Of a stretch of DNA of 59,412 bases, positions 17,839-26,954 are shown in pieces. Within the stretch, counting starts at the first letter, position 1. The number at the start of each line of letters is the position of its first letter. Origin of the DNA: Deltaproteobacteria bacterium. GTDB lineage: Bacteria > Bdellovibrionota_B > Oligoflexia > Oligoflexales > Bog-1112. Location: NCBI GenBank assembly GCA_947475005.1, contig CANJLI010000006.1:1-59412 (forward strand), given 5' to 3'. The notes beneath the pieces are model-generated. The model searched no databases and had not been told where the DNA came from. It worked only from the letters and a program-made list of their open reading frames with translations. The position numbers and the translations under genes are program-made.

Positions 17839-19599
17839 CTATTTCTCCAACTCTTCCGTCTGGGTATTCTGAATGGCTTCCTCAATAGAGGTAAGCCCCT
17901 CCACCACTTTAAATACGGCTGATTGTCGTAAAGTTGACATCCCTTTCGTTACTGCCAACTTGCGAATTACAGAAGCATCTTGGGTTTTCAAAATAAGCTC
18001 TCGAATGTCATCATCCATAATCAAAAGCTCGTGGATGGCAGTTCTGCCTGCGTATCCTTGCCCAAAACATTTTTCACATCCAGGCCCAGCCCGATACAAC
18101 TCTTTGCCTTCTACAGCTGATTTTGGCAACTCGATAAGTGTCAACTCTTGTTCCGTAATCGTATGTTTTGCTCGGCAATTCAAGCACAATTTTCGAATCA
18201 ATCGAGTGGCAATAATGCCCAAAACTGCAGAAGCAATTTGAAAGGGCTGAATACTCAAATCGTCCAATCGAGTGATGGTAGAAGGCGCATCGTTGGTATG
18301 GAGCGTAGAAAAGACCAAGTGACCTGTTAGAGAAGACTGCACCGCAATGGAAGCGGTCTCTTCATCTCGAATTTCCCCGATCATGATGACATCTGGATCT
18401 TGTCTCAGAATTGCACGAAGACCCTCGCTAAAGGTAAGACCGATCTTACTCTTTACATCGATTTGCCCCACGCCTGGCAATCGATATTCCACCGGATCTT
18501 CAATGGTGAGGATGTTGATCTCGGAGGAGTTAATATGCAGCACAGAAGCATAGAGCAAAGTGGTTTTTCCAGAACCCGTCGGCCCGGTAACCAATATAAT
18601 TCCGTGTTTTTTCGAAAGGAGCTGCTTCCACTTTGGCAGCACATTGTTGGGATCCATACCCATATCGTCGATTTTTTTTACACCCGCAGATTTGTCCAAG
18701 AGACGCATTACCACGCGTTCCCCATGGGCCGTAGGCAGAATCGACAATCGAACATCTACATCTTTTCCCGCAACTTTGATGCTGATCCGTCCATCTTGGG
18801 GAATTCGCTTTTCCGCGATGTTTAACTTCCCAATAATCTTAATCCGAGACACCAGAGAGTTAAGATGGCGCTTCGGAAGTTGCATCTTATCGTGTAACAC
18901 CCCATCCAAACGGAATCGGACCACGATCTCGTTTTCGTAAGGCTCGATGTGAATATCCGAAGCTCGTTCCTTTACCGAACGAGACAGCAAACCATTGACC
19001 AATCGAATGATCGGCTTTTCATCATCCGTCGATTCTAATAAATCTTTTGTTTCTTCCAAATCATCCAAAGAAGCATCAGGCACGTTCAATTCATCAATTA
19101 CTTTTTCGGAAGCATCGTGAGATTTTTCGTATACCCGGTTGATGGCATTGGCAATAGCAGCAGGGGATGAAATGACGATGTTGATATTGGTAGACAAAAT
19201 CAATCGCAAATCATCCAACGGGAAAATATTTAACGGGTCTGCCACCGCAACAGTAACGTTAAACTCGTCTCGTGCAATGGGCAAAATCAAATGGTCCCGG
19301 CTAAATTGAATAGGAATGTTCTCCACCAAGGAAGGGTCAATTTCACTGATAGGCAATTTTTCGTAGTACGGAAGCTCCAATTGCCGAGCCAAGGCGCGCA
19401 ACATGTTTTCTTCGGTAACAAATTCACGATCGATGAGAATCTCGCCCAACTTCTTCTTGCTAGAGAGTTGTTGGGACAAAGCTTCTTTGAGCTGCTCTTC
19501 TGTCAAAACAGCTGACTCGATCAAAATCTGCCCAAGACTTTTGCGATTCTTTCTGTCTATATGCGAAGAATCAGGTGGCAACCCGCGCTCTTGCGTCAT
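17839..19599 (-). CDS. gspE: Type II secretion ATPase GspE
   Basis: 586 residues. An N-terminal MshEN domain (about 20-160) is followed by the ATPase with Walker A GPTGSGKT near 338-345, Asp boxes (RIKIIGKLNIAEKRIPQDGR) and Walker B IMIGEIRDEET. The zinc module carries CLNC near 472 and CEKC near 506. It powers pseudopilus assembly from the cytoplasm. The start lies 2 nt after gspD1. Confidence 0.95.
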   Translation of the reverse strand: MTQERGLPPDSSHIDRKNRKSLGQILIESAVLTEEQLKEALSQQLSSKKKLGEILIDREFVTEENMLRALARQLELPYYEKLPISEIDPSLVENIPIQFSRDHLILPIARDEFNVTVAVADPLNIFPLDDLRLILSTNINIVISSPAAIANAINRVYEKSHDASEKVIDELNVPDASLDDLEETKDLLESTDDEKPIIRLVNGLLSRSVKERASDIHIEPYENEIVVRFRLDGVLHDKMQLPKRHLNSLVSRIKIIGKLNIAEKRIPQDGRISIKVAGKDVDVRLSILPTAHGERVVMRLLDKSAGVKKIDDMGMDPNNVLPKWKQLLSKKHGIILVTGPTGSGKTTLLYASVLHINSSEINILTIEDPVEYRLPGVGQIDVKSKIGLTFSEGLRAILRQDPDVIMIGEIRDEETASIAVQSSLTGHLVFSTLHTNDAPSTITRLDDLSIQPFQIASAVLGIIATRLIRKLCLNCRAKHTITEQELTLIELPKSAVEGKELYRAGPGCEKCFGQGYAGRTAIHELLIMDDDIRELILKTQDASVIRKLAVTKGMSTLRQSAVFKVVEGLTSIEEAIQNTQTEELEK

Positions 19600-19601
19600 C
19601 G

Positions 19602-22205
19602 TTATCGTCCTTTGTTTTTATCATCTACAGAGGGAATCGGTGCTATTTGCTCCATATCTTCAAGTTCTCCCCCTGGCTCGCGTACTTCCCCAGCTGGAGA
19701 CAAAACACCTGCCTTAGGCTCCACAATGGGAGGAGGCTCTTCTAAACCACCCACTCCAATTTCTGATGATCCATTTCCTACAGAAATAGGCACAGACACT
19801 TCTGACTCTTTTCGACTGACTTCAGGCTCATCCTCTTTTTCATACCCAAGGGTTTGAAAAATTTCCTTGCGTTGTTGATCGAGTCGTTGCTGTTCGGCTT
19901 TGTCAATGGGAGTTGCATTAAACTTCCCGTTGTTTTCTGTGGGAAGGCGTTCATAAAACTTGTCATCTTTGTAGTTGGACCCATACACATCCCCAAAGAA
20001 TTGATCCCGCTCTGCCAATTTTTTCTTGTAGATGACAGCTAGATCCTCAGCCCCGTGAATGATGTGAGGGGTCAAGAAGATCACCAAATTATTCTTTGAA
20101 CTGGTAGTGGTTGAATTTCTGAAAAGCCATCCAAGCACAGGGATGTCACCCAAGAAAGGAATCTTTTTGAAAGACTCCGTCTCTTCGTGTTTCACCAATC
20201 CAGAAATCACAATGGTCTGTTCATTCTTGACAATCACGATCTGTTTGGATTTTCTCTTCGCTACAATGGGTAGCTTCGACGTTGGATCTTGACCAGCAAG
20301 GGTGTTGTTTTCCAACTCAAAATCCAGCGTCACATAGTTAGAGTGACTGATGTTTGGCTTCAGGGTTAAGGTCAACGATACATCTTCTTTTTCAATCTTC
20401 GGTACGGGCGTTCCAGTGGTGGGGTTTACCGCTGCAGAGTTAAAGAATACCTGGTTTCCTACAGTAATCGCTGCCTGCTCGTTATTAGAGGTCAAGATGT
20501 GAGGAGAAGACAAGATCTTTGTATTGGCGTCGGTTTTTATAAGAGAAATCAAACCACCGGGGGTCACATTTCCAAGACCCGGGATATTAATCGGAGATCC
20601 AGAGAGAATCCCGATGTTCAGGTTGGAGGCAAATGCATTGGCAACACCAGCTGCGTTAGCTGATTGAGAAGCACCGGTTGAACCATTGGTGGAACCTGCG
20701 ATGACAAGGGGGCCCATGGCACCGCCTTCCCAACCTACGACAGTTTTGGTTCCCGTGCCATTGGAGTTGGCATAACCAGAGAAAATGGAGGTTCCGAACT
20801 GAAAGCCATCGTTTTGGGAAAGATCCAAAATTTCAGCTTCTATATAAACTTGAGCGCGACGCACATCCAACTTGCGGATGATGGTATTGATCCCGTCGTA
20901 GGCCACGCGAGATCCGGTTATCAATAGAGAGTTGGAAGACTCATCTGCGGTAATCTTAACCCCTTCACCCAATTCTGCCAAAGTAGGGGCTGAGTCCCTT
21001 TTCATCAAACTGGAGGTTTGGGGGCGATTGAATGTATTGGGAGAGCCAGGCTTATTGCCACCCTGCATCAATGTCGATAAGGTAGTAGCCAATTTTTTAG
21101 CATCTGCATAATCCAAAGGACGCACGTGAATCGAAGCTTGCATCGTTGGGTCATCGATCTTGATATCAAATTGCTTGACCAACTCCCGCACATCTTTGAT
21201 GGTACGCGGCGGTCCAAAGATGATGACCGAGTTGGATTTGTCATCGGTCAAGATTTTAAACGTATTGTATCCGCTGCCACCACCTCGGTTTTTGGAAGAG
21301 GCTTGTAAGATCTGATTGACCTTGTCGGAGATGCTCTTCGCATCGGAGTATCGAACTGGCACAATGAGCACTTTGTTTTGCTGAGATTGCACATCCAAAA
21401 GCTCTAAGATCGAAAGAATCCGAAGCACCTTATATCCACTGTCGCTGATGATCAGTGTGTTAGTCGGTTCGTAGGCAATCATGGAGTTAGCAGATACAAT
21501 TTGACGTAGCGTAGATTGCACTTGCTTGGCATCGATGTACTTTAACGGGATAATTTGCGTGATCACTTCATCGGTACGAGGCGCCCAATTTGCCCCATAA
21601 AAAGTTTTACGACTGCCTTTTACAGCGGCTGCAAATTTCACAATCTTGATCATCTCGCCTGTATCTTCGGTGGTAAGACCCAACATACTCAATGCAGAAA
21701 GAAAAGCTTCATAGGCAACTTCTTTCGTTACCTTCTTAGGCGAAATAATCTGAATCTTCCCCGTCACATTTCGATCTAACATAACGTTTTTGCCGGTCCA
21801 CAAGGAGACCGCTTTGATCACGTTTTGAATTTCTGTAGGCTCAGGAAAGTCGACGCTTACCAACTCGCGTCCTTCCGCAACATTGGCAGCCCCTTTCTTC
21901 AAGGGAATCGAAATCATTTGCTCATGTAACGCATCGCCACCCTCACTTTCCGGCGCAGCTGCATCCGGTTTTTGGTCTCCAGGCAGCACCTTGCCCGTGG
22001 GAACGCCCGATTTTTGTGCTTTGACGATAATGGCATCTTCTTTTTTCTTCTCTGGCCCTGCCGCAGGTTTAGCAACATGACCCGCAGGCTTAGCAACCGG
22101 CGTAGCGCGTAAAGGTCCTTGTAAGGCTGGGTCCGCAAAACCAAGCCAGCAAGTCGAAAGAACACCGACCGCAATCCACACCTTTACAAAAGAAATTTTT
22201 TCCAT
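19602..22205 (-). CDS. gspD: Type II secretion outer-membrane secretin GspD (copy 1, long)
   Basis: 867 residues. Signal peptide, then a Pro/Ala/Lys-rich linker (about 30-95), N0 (VSVDFPEPTEIQNVIKAVSL), N1, N2 and N3 domains, and the secretin barrel with KKIPFLGDIPVLGWLF near residue 680. A Glu/Pro-rich C-terminal tail of about 110 residues follows. It forms the multimeric exit channel. GAGGAAAAG precedes the ATG. A second, shorter secretin gene lies directly upstream (22237-24168) and is clearly homologous along its whole length. Confidence 0.94.
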   Translation of the reverse strand: MEKISFVKVWIAVGVLSTCWLGFADPALQGPLRATPVAKPAGHVAKPAAGPEKKKEDAIIVKAQKSGVPTGKVLPGDQKPDAAAPESEGGDALHEQMISIPLKKGAANVAEGRELVSVDFPEPTEIQNVIKAVSLWTGKNVMLDRNVTGKIQIISPKKVTKEVAYEAFLSALSMLGLTTEDTGEMIKIVKFAAAVKGSRKTFYGANWAPRTDEVITQIIPLKYIDAKQVQSTLRQIVSANSMIAYEPTNTLIISDSGYKVLRILSILELLDVQSQQNKVLIVPVRYSDAKSISDKVNQILQASSKNRGGGSGYNTFKILTDDKSNSVIIFGPPRTIKDVRELVKQFDIKIDDPTMQASIHVRPLDYADAKKLATTLSTLMQGGNKPGSPNTFNRPQTSSLMKRDSAPTLAELGEGVKITADESSNSLLITGSRVAYDGINTIIRKLDVRRAQVYIEAEILDLSQNDGFQFGTSIFSGYANSNGTGTKTVVGWEGGAMGPLVIAGSTNGSTGASQSANAAGVANAFASNLNIGILSGSPINIPGLGNVTPGGLISLIKTDANTKILSSPHILTSNNEQAAITVGNQVFFNSAAVNPTTGTPVPKIEKEDVSLTLTLKPNISHSNYVTLDFELENNTLAGQDPTSKLPIVAKRKSKQIVIVKNEQTIVISGLVKHEETESFKKIPFLGDIPVLGWLFRNSTTTSSKNNLVIFLTPHIIHGAEDLAVIYKKKLAERDQFFGDVYGSNYKDDKFYERLPTENNGKFNATPIDKAEQQRLDQQRKEIFQTLGYEKEDEPEVSRKESEVSVPISVGNGSSEIGVGGLEEPPPIVEPKAGVLSPAGEVREPGGELEDMEQIAPIPSVDDKNKGR

Positions 22206-22236
22206 CTTTTCCTCACTGCAATCCGGGCATCATTTT

Positions 22237-24168
22237 TTACGATTGAGAACGAGAACGATTCACCTGAGTCTTTATTTTTTCAAGCGGTTCCTTATAACGC
22301 TCCGCATATTCCGACGTATCATCCATAGGCTTTACCATCATAAACAATAGCAGGTTTTCTTCGGTTTGTATTTCCTGCGAGGTTCGAGCCAAAATCCCAA
22401 CAATGGGAATTGAGGACAATCCAGGTATTTTCTTTTCCACTTTGGTTATGGTAGATCTCCGCAACCCAGACATCAAAATCATCTGTCCATTTTTTGCCTC
22501 CAAGATTTGCTTGGCTTTCTTTTTGCCCATCTGTGGGTAACCGTTTGAAAATATAGAGCTAACTATAACGTCTTCCACTTCAACTTCCAGCTGGGTATAG
22601 AGTCCCTTGGCATCTCCACGGGGCTTGACGCGAAGCGTAAGCCCTACCTCCTGACGTTCGACGCTGGGTTGTGTGGTGGTGGAGCCCAGGCCGCCTGCAA
22701 TTTGAATGGTAAAAAACAATTGCTGCCCAACGGTAAAGGTTGCTTCTTTTTGGTCCTGAGTAAGCAAAAAAGGCTCTGACAGGGTTTTGGTATGGCTGTC
22801 AGTTTTGAGAGCTTGGAGCAGAGCAGCAGGTGTAAAGGAGCCAAGGCCTGGCACCTCAATTTGTGTGCCAGACAAGAAAGAAAAAGTGACACCTTCAGCA
22901 AAAGTGGACCCTACCGCTTGAGCCTGTTGACTTTGACTGGCACCAGACGCTCCTGCTGCTGAAGAGCCCAATACCAAAGGAGCAGTTTGAGCGCCTTCCC
23001 ACCCAATCAATCCTTTCATCTTGTTGCCAGCTGCGCCGGCCAACAAAGAGGTACCGACGGCCAAAGAAGAAGAGCTATTGACAGAGAAAATATGCAGTTC
23101 AATTCCATACTGTCGTCTTTTTTTATCCAATTTCGCAATTACCGGACGCAAAGAGTGAAAAGTTTCCTGATCGGCAAGGACAAATAAAGAGTTGCTTGGC
23201 TCATCTGCTACCACGCGCGCTGTGGCTTTATGGGGACCCACCGAATTATTGCCCTCTTTGCTGCTACCTTTGAGCGATTCCAACAGAGGGGCCAGTGTTT
23301 TTGCGTCTGCAAAATCAAGGGGACACCAATGTAAAGAAGCTTGTTCTACCCCTTCCCGCTCATAAGAATCGATGTCTTTCACAAAGGCCAGAAGTTCATC
23401 CATCTTCTGTGCAGGGGCTGCGATAATAACAGAACGACTCAGAGAATCGCTTAAAAAGGTGCAATCTTTATAATTTTTATCCCCAGGCGATTTTGTAAAC
23501 ATGGTTTGCAAATAAGAAACCATGGCCTCGGGAGAAAAGCGCGATAAAGGGTATACCTCTACTTTTGTGGTTTGGCGGTCCACATCCACGACCTCAATGA
23601 TCTTCATCAGGCGATCAATATGAAATCCAGTATCCGTGAAGATTAGCATATTGGTTTTGGGAGAAACTTGGATGGTACCTGCATTGGTGAAATTAGCGAG
23701 GATCCTTTTGAGCCCTTCTCCATCCGCGGTTTTGAGTGGGTACAGATAGGTGATAACATCTGCGGTCAGGGGATATTCTTCATCGAAGACCTTGGTCGTG
23801 TTTTTTTTCCCCTTTTCGAGTTTTTCAATTCGAATTGTATTCCCCACCTCAGTGGCCGCATATCCCAACTGATTCAAACTAGCGAGAAAGGCTGCATAGG
23901 CATCCTCTACCGTGATTTTTGCAGGAGCCACAATCTTAATCGTGCCCTTCGTCTCCTGGGGATTAAATTCAAAAATCCGATCCTGTTTCCAGGCAGCGAC
24001 GGCTTTAATCAAAGCTGGCAGTTCAACTCCATCGGGAAAATGAAAAGACACCTCTTCTACAGCCTGCTCTTCCACAATAGGCTCTGTCATAGCAGATTTT
24101 GCCGCTGCTTGCCCCCCGACAACAAGCAGCGTGGAAAAAACAAAAAAATGGGTGAAAGTCACGGGCAT
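22237..24168 (-). CDS. Second secretin, GspD paralogue (copy 2, short)
   Basis: 643 residues. After a signal peptide come recognisable N0, N1, N2 and N3 domains and a complete secretin core (GWEGAQTAPLVLGSSA, QIEVPGLGSFTPAALLQALK, KKIPGLSSIPIVGILA near residue 577). Compared with the long copy it lacks the Pro-rich linker and the last about 100 residues, where pilotin-binding S domains usually sit. Its ATG overlaps the gspC2 stop (TAATG), so it is translationally coupled to gspC2. No frameshift or stop interrupts it. It may form a second channel or a mixed ring. Confidence 0.88.
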   Translation of the reverse strand: MPVTFTHFFVFSTLLVVGGQAAAKSAMTEPIVEEQAVEEVSFHFPDGVELPALIKAVAAWKQDRIFEFNPQETKGTIKIVAPAKITVEDAYAAFLASLNQLGYAATEVGNTIRIEKLEKGKKNTTKVFDEEYPLTADVITYLYPLKTADGEGLKRILANFTNAGTIQVSPKTNMLIFTDTGFHIDRLMKIIEVVDVDRQTTKVEVYPLSRFSPEAMVSYLQTMFTKSPGDKNYKDCTFLSDSLSRSVIIAAPAQKMDELLAFVKDIDSYEREGVEQASLHWCPLDFADAKTLAPLLESLKGSSKEGNNSVGPHKATARVVADEPSNSLFVLADQETFHSLRPVIAKLDKKRRQYGIELHIFSVNSSSSLAVGTSLLAGAAGNKMKGLIGWEGAQTAPLVLGSSAAGASGASQSQQAQAVGSTFAEGVTFSFLSGTQIEVPGLGSFTPAALLQALKTDSHTKTLSEPFLLTQDQKEATFTVGQQLFFTIQIAGGLGSTTTQPSVERQEVGLTLRVKPRGDAKGLYTQLEVEVEDVIVSSIFSNGYPQMGKKKAKQILEAKNGQMILMSGLRRSTITKVEKKIPGLSSIPIVGILARTSQEIQTEENLLLFMMVKPMDDTSEYAERYKEPLEKIKTQVNRSRSQS

Positions 24169-25124
24169 TATTGGATCTTTACATGAAGGGTGGCCGGATC
24201 TTTACCTTGTCGCAACACATTGAGGGACACATCTCGAGATTCCAAGAAGACTTGATATAAGGAAAATCCATGCTCCGCATCTAATAAAATTCGGTTCGCT
24301 TGTACGATAACATCTCCATCCTTGAGTCCTACTTTGTCAAAGAGGGTTCCCGATTCGATCCCAAATATTTTATATCCGTTTGTCTTTTCCCCCTCTATAT
24401 TTGGGACGATATGAGCCGTTTGAATAATTTTACTAAATCCTTCCCCTAGTTCACTGATTACCCATTTTGATGTCAATGTCACCAAAGCACCAGTCTCTGA
24501 GCCACCCGTTGTTGTTTCCTTTTTTGCCTGCGCATCAAACCCTTTGGTTTGCAGACACTCTTTTCTACCACCATGATTCAATACAACCTGGTTACGCTCT
24601 ACGCGTACCACCGAGGCATCTGTTCCAATAATGAGGTCCCCGATACTGTAAATATCAGAAAATTCGTAGCCGGTTTCTTGTACCACCGCGTACGATTTTC
24701 CCCCATCTGAAAAAAGAGTGCCCAGCAACGTGGCTTTGATCTGGCTAGGCACGCAGGGAGCAGAATCATCAAAAGATTTTCCTGCGTTGGATTTATCATC
24801 CAACGCCTCCTCTTTGGGGAGCTCCCCACTTTTATTAAATAAATTTCGGTTCAAAATCGATTTTTTCACCGATAAATAATTAATCTTGCTGCTAGGTGCA
24901 GGAGCGGCTATTGAGCGCACCTTTGCAGCGACTTCTGTTTGCAAAAAGGGGCGTACTAACAAGGGGACAAATAAAGAAGAAGCTACACTTGCCAAGACAA
25001 AAGAAAGAAAACAGAGAAATAAGCCATAAATGATTGAAAGGACCCACTCATCGGACAATTTAAATTTTTTGTCCTGGAATAAGGTAAGAGCTTTTTGAAA
25101 AGACCTTAATAACCGTTCTTTCAT
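24168..25124 (-). CDS. GspC-like inner-membrane protein, copy 2 (HR and PDZ domains)
   Basis: 318 residues. Cytoplasmic N-terminus, one membrane span near 28-52, the HR region with ILNRNLFN near 90, strands IKATLLGTLFSDGGKSYAVV, and a C-terminal PDZ domain (KIFGIESGTLFDKVGLKDGD, then LRQGKDPATLHVKIQ). GspC couples the inner-membrane platform to the secretin N0 domain and helps select substrates. It is paralogous to the next gene upstream (25144-26118) and overlaps gspD2 by one base. Confidence 0.85.
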   Translation of the reverse strand: MKERLLRSFQKALTLFQDKKFKLSDEWVLSIIYGLFLCFLSFVLASVASSLFVPLLVRPFLQTEVAAKVRSIAAPAPSSKINYLSVKKSILNRNLFNKSGELPKEEALDDKSNAGKSFDDSAPCVPSQIKATLLGTLFSDGGKSYAVVQETGYEFSDIYSIGDLIIGTDASVVRVERNQVVLNHGGRKECLQTKGFDAQAKKETTTGGSETGALVTLTSKWVISELGEGFSKIIQTAHIVPNIEGEKTNGYKIFGIESGTLFDKVGLKDGDVIVQANRILLDAEHGFSLYQVFLESRDVSLNVLRQGKDPATLHVKIQ

Positions 25125-25143
25125 AAATGCATATCCACGCGGC

Positions 25144-26118
25144 TCACTTGGTTTGCAGGTTAAAAGTCATCGGTTTGCCACCCCGTTCCACTCGAAATTC
25201 TACTTCTGACTCGCCTCGCAACGAGTTAAGTAATTTCACCGATTGTGCAGCATCGGAGAGTGTGACTCCGTTTACTTCGCGTACCACATCATCATTTTGA
25301 AGACCCAATTTTTCAAAAATCGAATCCTTTCGGATTCGAGTCAGACGAAACCCTTGCAATTCATTGCCAACCAAATTGGGGTCTGCTTTTGCATCTTGTA
25401 ACACTTTACTCAAATCATTCGTCAACAATTTGGTGCGAAAATCTGTTGAAACGGTAATCGAAGTTCCCTGTCGTTCAAATCCATCTTCTTTGTATTTATC
25501 GGGAGGAGGCTCTGTAGCAAACCCTTTGTTTTCACCCGATACGTCTCCGCCTTTTTTCTTCCTCTTTTTGCCGAGGTTGACCGTCTTGTCCAATTGGAAA
25601 TATTCTCGGTGTCCCGCTCGCTCGACAATCACTCGATCACTCAAAATTTCGGCTATAGTTGCGTCTGCTCCCAGCAAGTCTCCCACAAAGAAGCTGTTGG
25701 CTACATGTTTTGCCGTATCCTCCATCACAGCAATCCCCGATAAAGGATCGCCTGCATAGATGATACCCACACAAGAGAAGGGCAGGGTGGATTTAATCGC
25801 TTCTAAACCGGTATAAACGGCTTTGGAATCTTCTTCGTCAGGAACTGCACCCTCTCTATTAAATAAATTTCGATCCACGATGGATTTAAGTTTACTATCA
25901 CTGAGGGTAACTTGCTCCTTCCAAACGAAGGGAGGTGGTAGACTTTTAGATGGAGCCGACAAGGAAGAAACTGGAGAAAACCAATAGGAAACCAAAGAAG
26001 TGGACAACGAGGCTACAATGAAAGCCACTGCCACAACAGATAAGCAAAGTCGAAGCGGGAACTTTTGCACCCACTTGTATTCGAACCATTCGTATAAAAG
26101 ACGATCTACAAAACCCAT
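25144..26118 (-). CDS. gspC: GspC inner-membrane protein, copy 1 (HR and PDZ domains)
   Basis: 324 residues. Membrane span near 24-46, proline-rich linker, HR region with IVDRNLFN near 85, a Lys/Gly-rich linker, and a PDZ domain near 245-320 (GFRLTRIRKDSIFEKLGLQNDDVVREVNG). First gene of the T2SS operon, 19 nt ahead of the second GspC gene. A perfect -10 hexamer TATAAT lies about 50 nt upstream. Which of the two copies is ancestral is not clear. Confidence 0.87.
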   Translation of the reverse strand: MGFVDRLLYEWFEYKWVQKFPLRLCLSVVAVAFIVASLSTSLVSYWFSPVSSLSAPSKSLPPPFVWKEQVTLSDSKLKSIVDRNLFNREGAVPDEEDSKAVYTGLEAIKSTLPFSCVGIIYAGDPLSGIAVMEDTAKHVANSFFVGDLLGADATIAEILSDRVIVERAGHREYFQLDKTVNLGKKRKKKGGDVSGENKGFATEPPPDKYKEDGFERQGTSITVSTDFRTKLLTNDLSKVLQDAKADPNLVGNELQGFRLTRIRKDSIFEKLGLQNDDVVREVNGVTLSDAAQSVKLLNSLRGESEVEFRVERGGKPMTFNLQTK

Positions 26119-26167
26119 AAATCGGCCTATATCCTCATTTAGGATTTACCAACAGCTTCTTATCCCA

Positions 26168-26198
26168 ATTATAGCTGATTCCTGTAAAAATCGAGCAA
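26168..26198 (-). promoter_or_regulatory. Probable sigma-70 promoter of the T2SS operon
   Basis: On the minus strand a TATAAT (plus-strand 26168-26173) is preceded, after 19 nt, by TTGCTC (26193-26198). It would start transcription roughly 45 nt upstream of gspC1. The wide spacer lowers confidence. Confidence 0.45.
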
Positions 26199-26226
26199 AA
26201 TCGAATTCCTTATTCATAGCACCCTT

Positions 26227-26787
26227 TTATCCCTTCTTTTGGAATTTCAGGATATTTTTTTTTACTAACAGTAACTTAAGGCACCGAGCTACTTCCTCAG
26301 ACGTTGAATATTGATCGTTTACAATGAAATCTGCACTCCGACAAATCCACTCACTTTGTTGAGTCATCCAAGAAAATTGTTTTTTCTCCTCTTTTTTTGT
26401 CTTTAAATAAGTTGAAAGCTCTGAAAAAAGGGACACCGATTCTTGGGAGTCCGCTTGTTTATCCGGTTCAACTGGGTCTTTTACTGGAAAATCGAGAAAA
26501 AATATGGAACCGATGTTTTTGAGTGAGGGCCCCAGATTTTCGGCTTGCCAGAGTCGTACTGAAATTAAAATGACGTGGTTGAGCACCCGTTTCACATCCG
26601 CGATCGCCTGCTCCACAAGCTCGCTACCCCCATCTTCCGCCTGGAGAAGATCCGGCAGACTTTTTTTGTGGGTCACTTCGAGCCAAGCCTCTAGGTTTAA
26701 GCATCCATACCCCAATTTCTGGGCCAAGCACAATCCAATGGCTTGCAGCGTATCGATAGAAGCGCCAACTAGCACGATGTTGCTCAT
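26227..26787 (-). CDS. Shikimate-kinase-like protein lacking the P-loop
   Basis: 186 residues from ATG 26787; a GTG eleven codons upstream is possible. The start NIVLVGASIDTLQAIGLCLAQ and KLGYGCLNLEAWLE follow the layout of shikimate kinase (strand, P-loop, helix, then D-x-D region), but the GxxGxGKS nucleotide loop is gone: no Gly-Lys-Ser/Thr. The C-terminal part is Lys-rich. aroK genes often neighbour secretin genes in other proteobacteria, so this may be a relic or a repurposed scaffold. Low certainty on family. Confidence 0.5.
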   Translation of the reverse strand: MSNIVLVGASIDTLQAIGLCLAQKLGYGCLNLEAWLEVTHKKSLPDLLQAEDGGSELVEQAIADVKRVLNHVILISVRLWQAENLGPSLKNIGSIFFLDFPVKDPVEPDKQADSQESVSLFSELSTYLKTKKEEKKQFSWMTQQSEWICRSADFIVNDQYSTSEEVARCLKLLLVKKNILKFQKKG

Positions 26788-26900
26788 TGGTCTTTTGTAT
26801 ATCTCGTGCTTTTTTTCCACTGAAGGGTAATCCTACATAAAATACCGCTTTTATTCGCCAGAGAAAAAAGAAGATAGCGCCTTATCCCCAGTCAAGGCAA

Positions 26901-26937
26901 GATGGAAAAAAATGAATTCCTTTCATTTTTTTCCATC
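26901..26937. repeat. Perfect 16-bp inverted repeat in the arginase leader
   Basis: GATGGAAAAAAATGAA, a 5-nt loop TTCCT, then the exact complement. It ends four bases before the arginase ribosome site (AGAGGAA). It could be an operator or an mRNA hairpin affecting translation. Confidence 0.7.
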
Positions 26938-26954
26938 CGTAGAGGAATTTAGCT

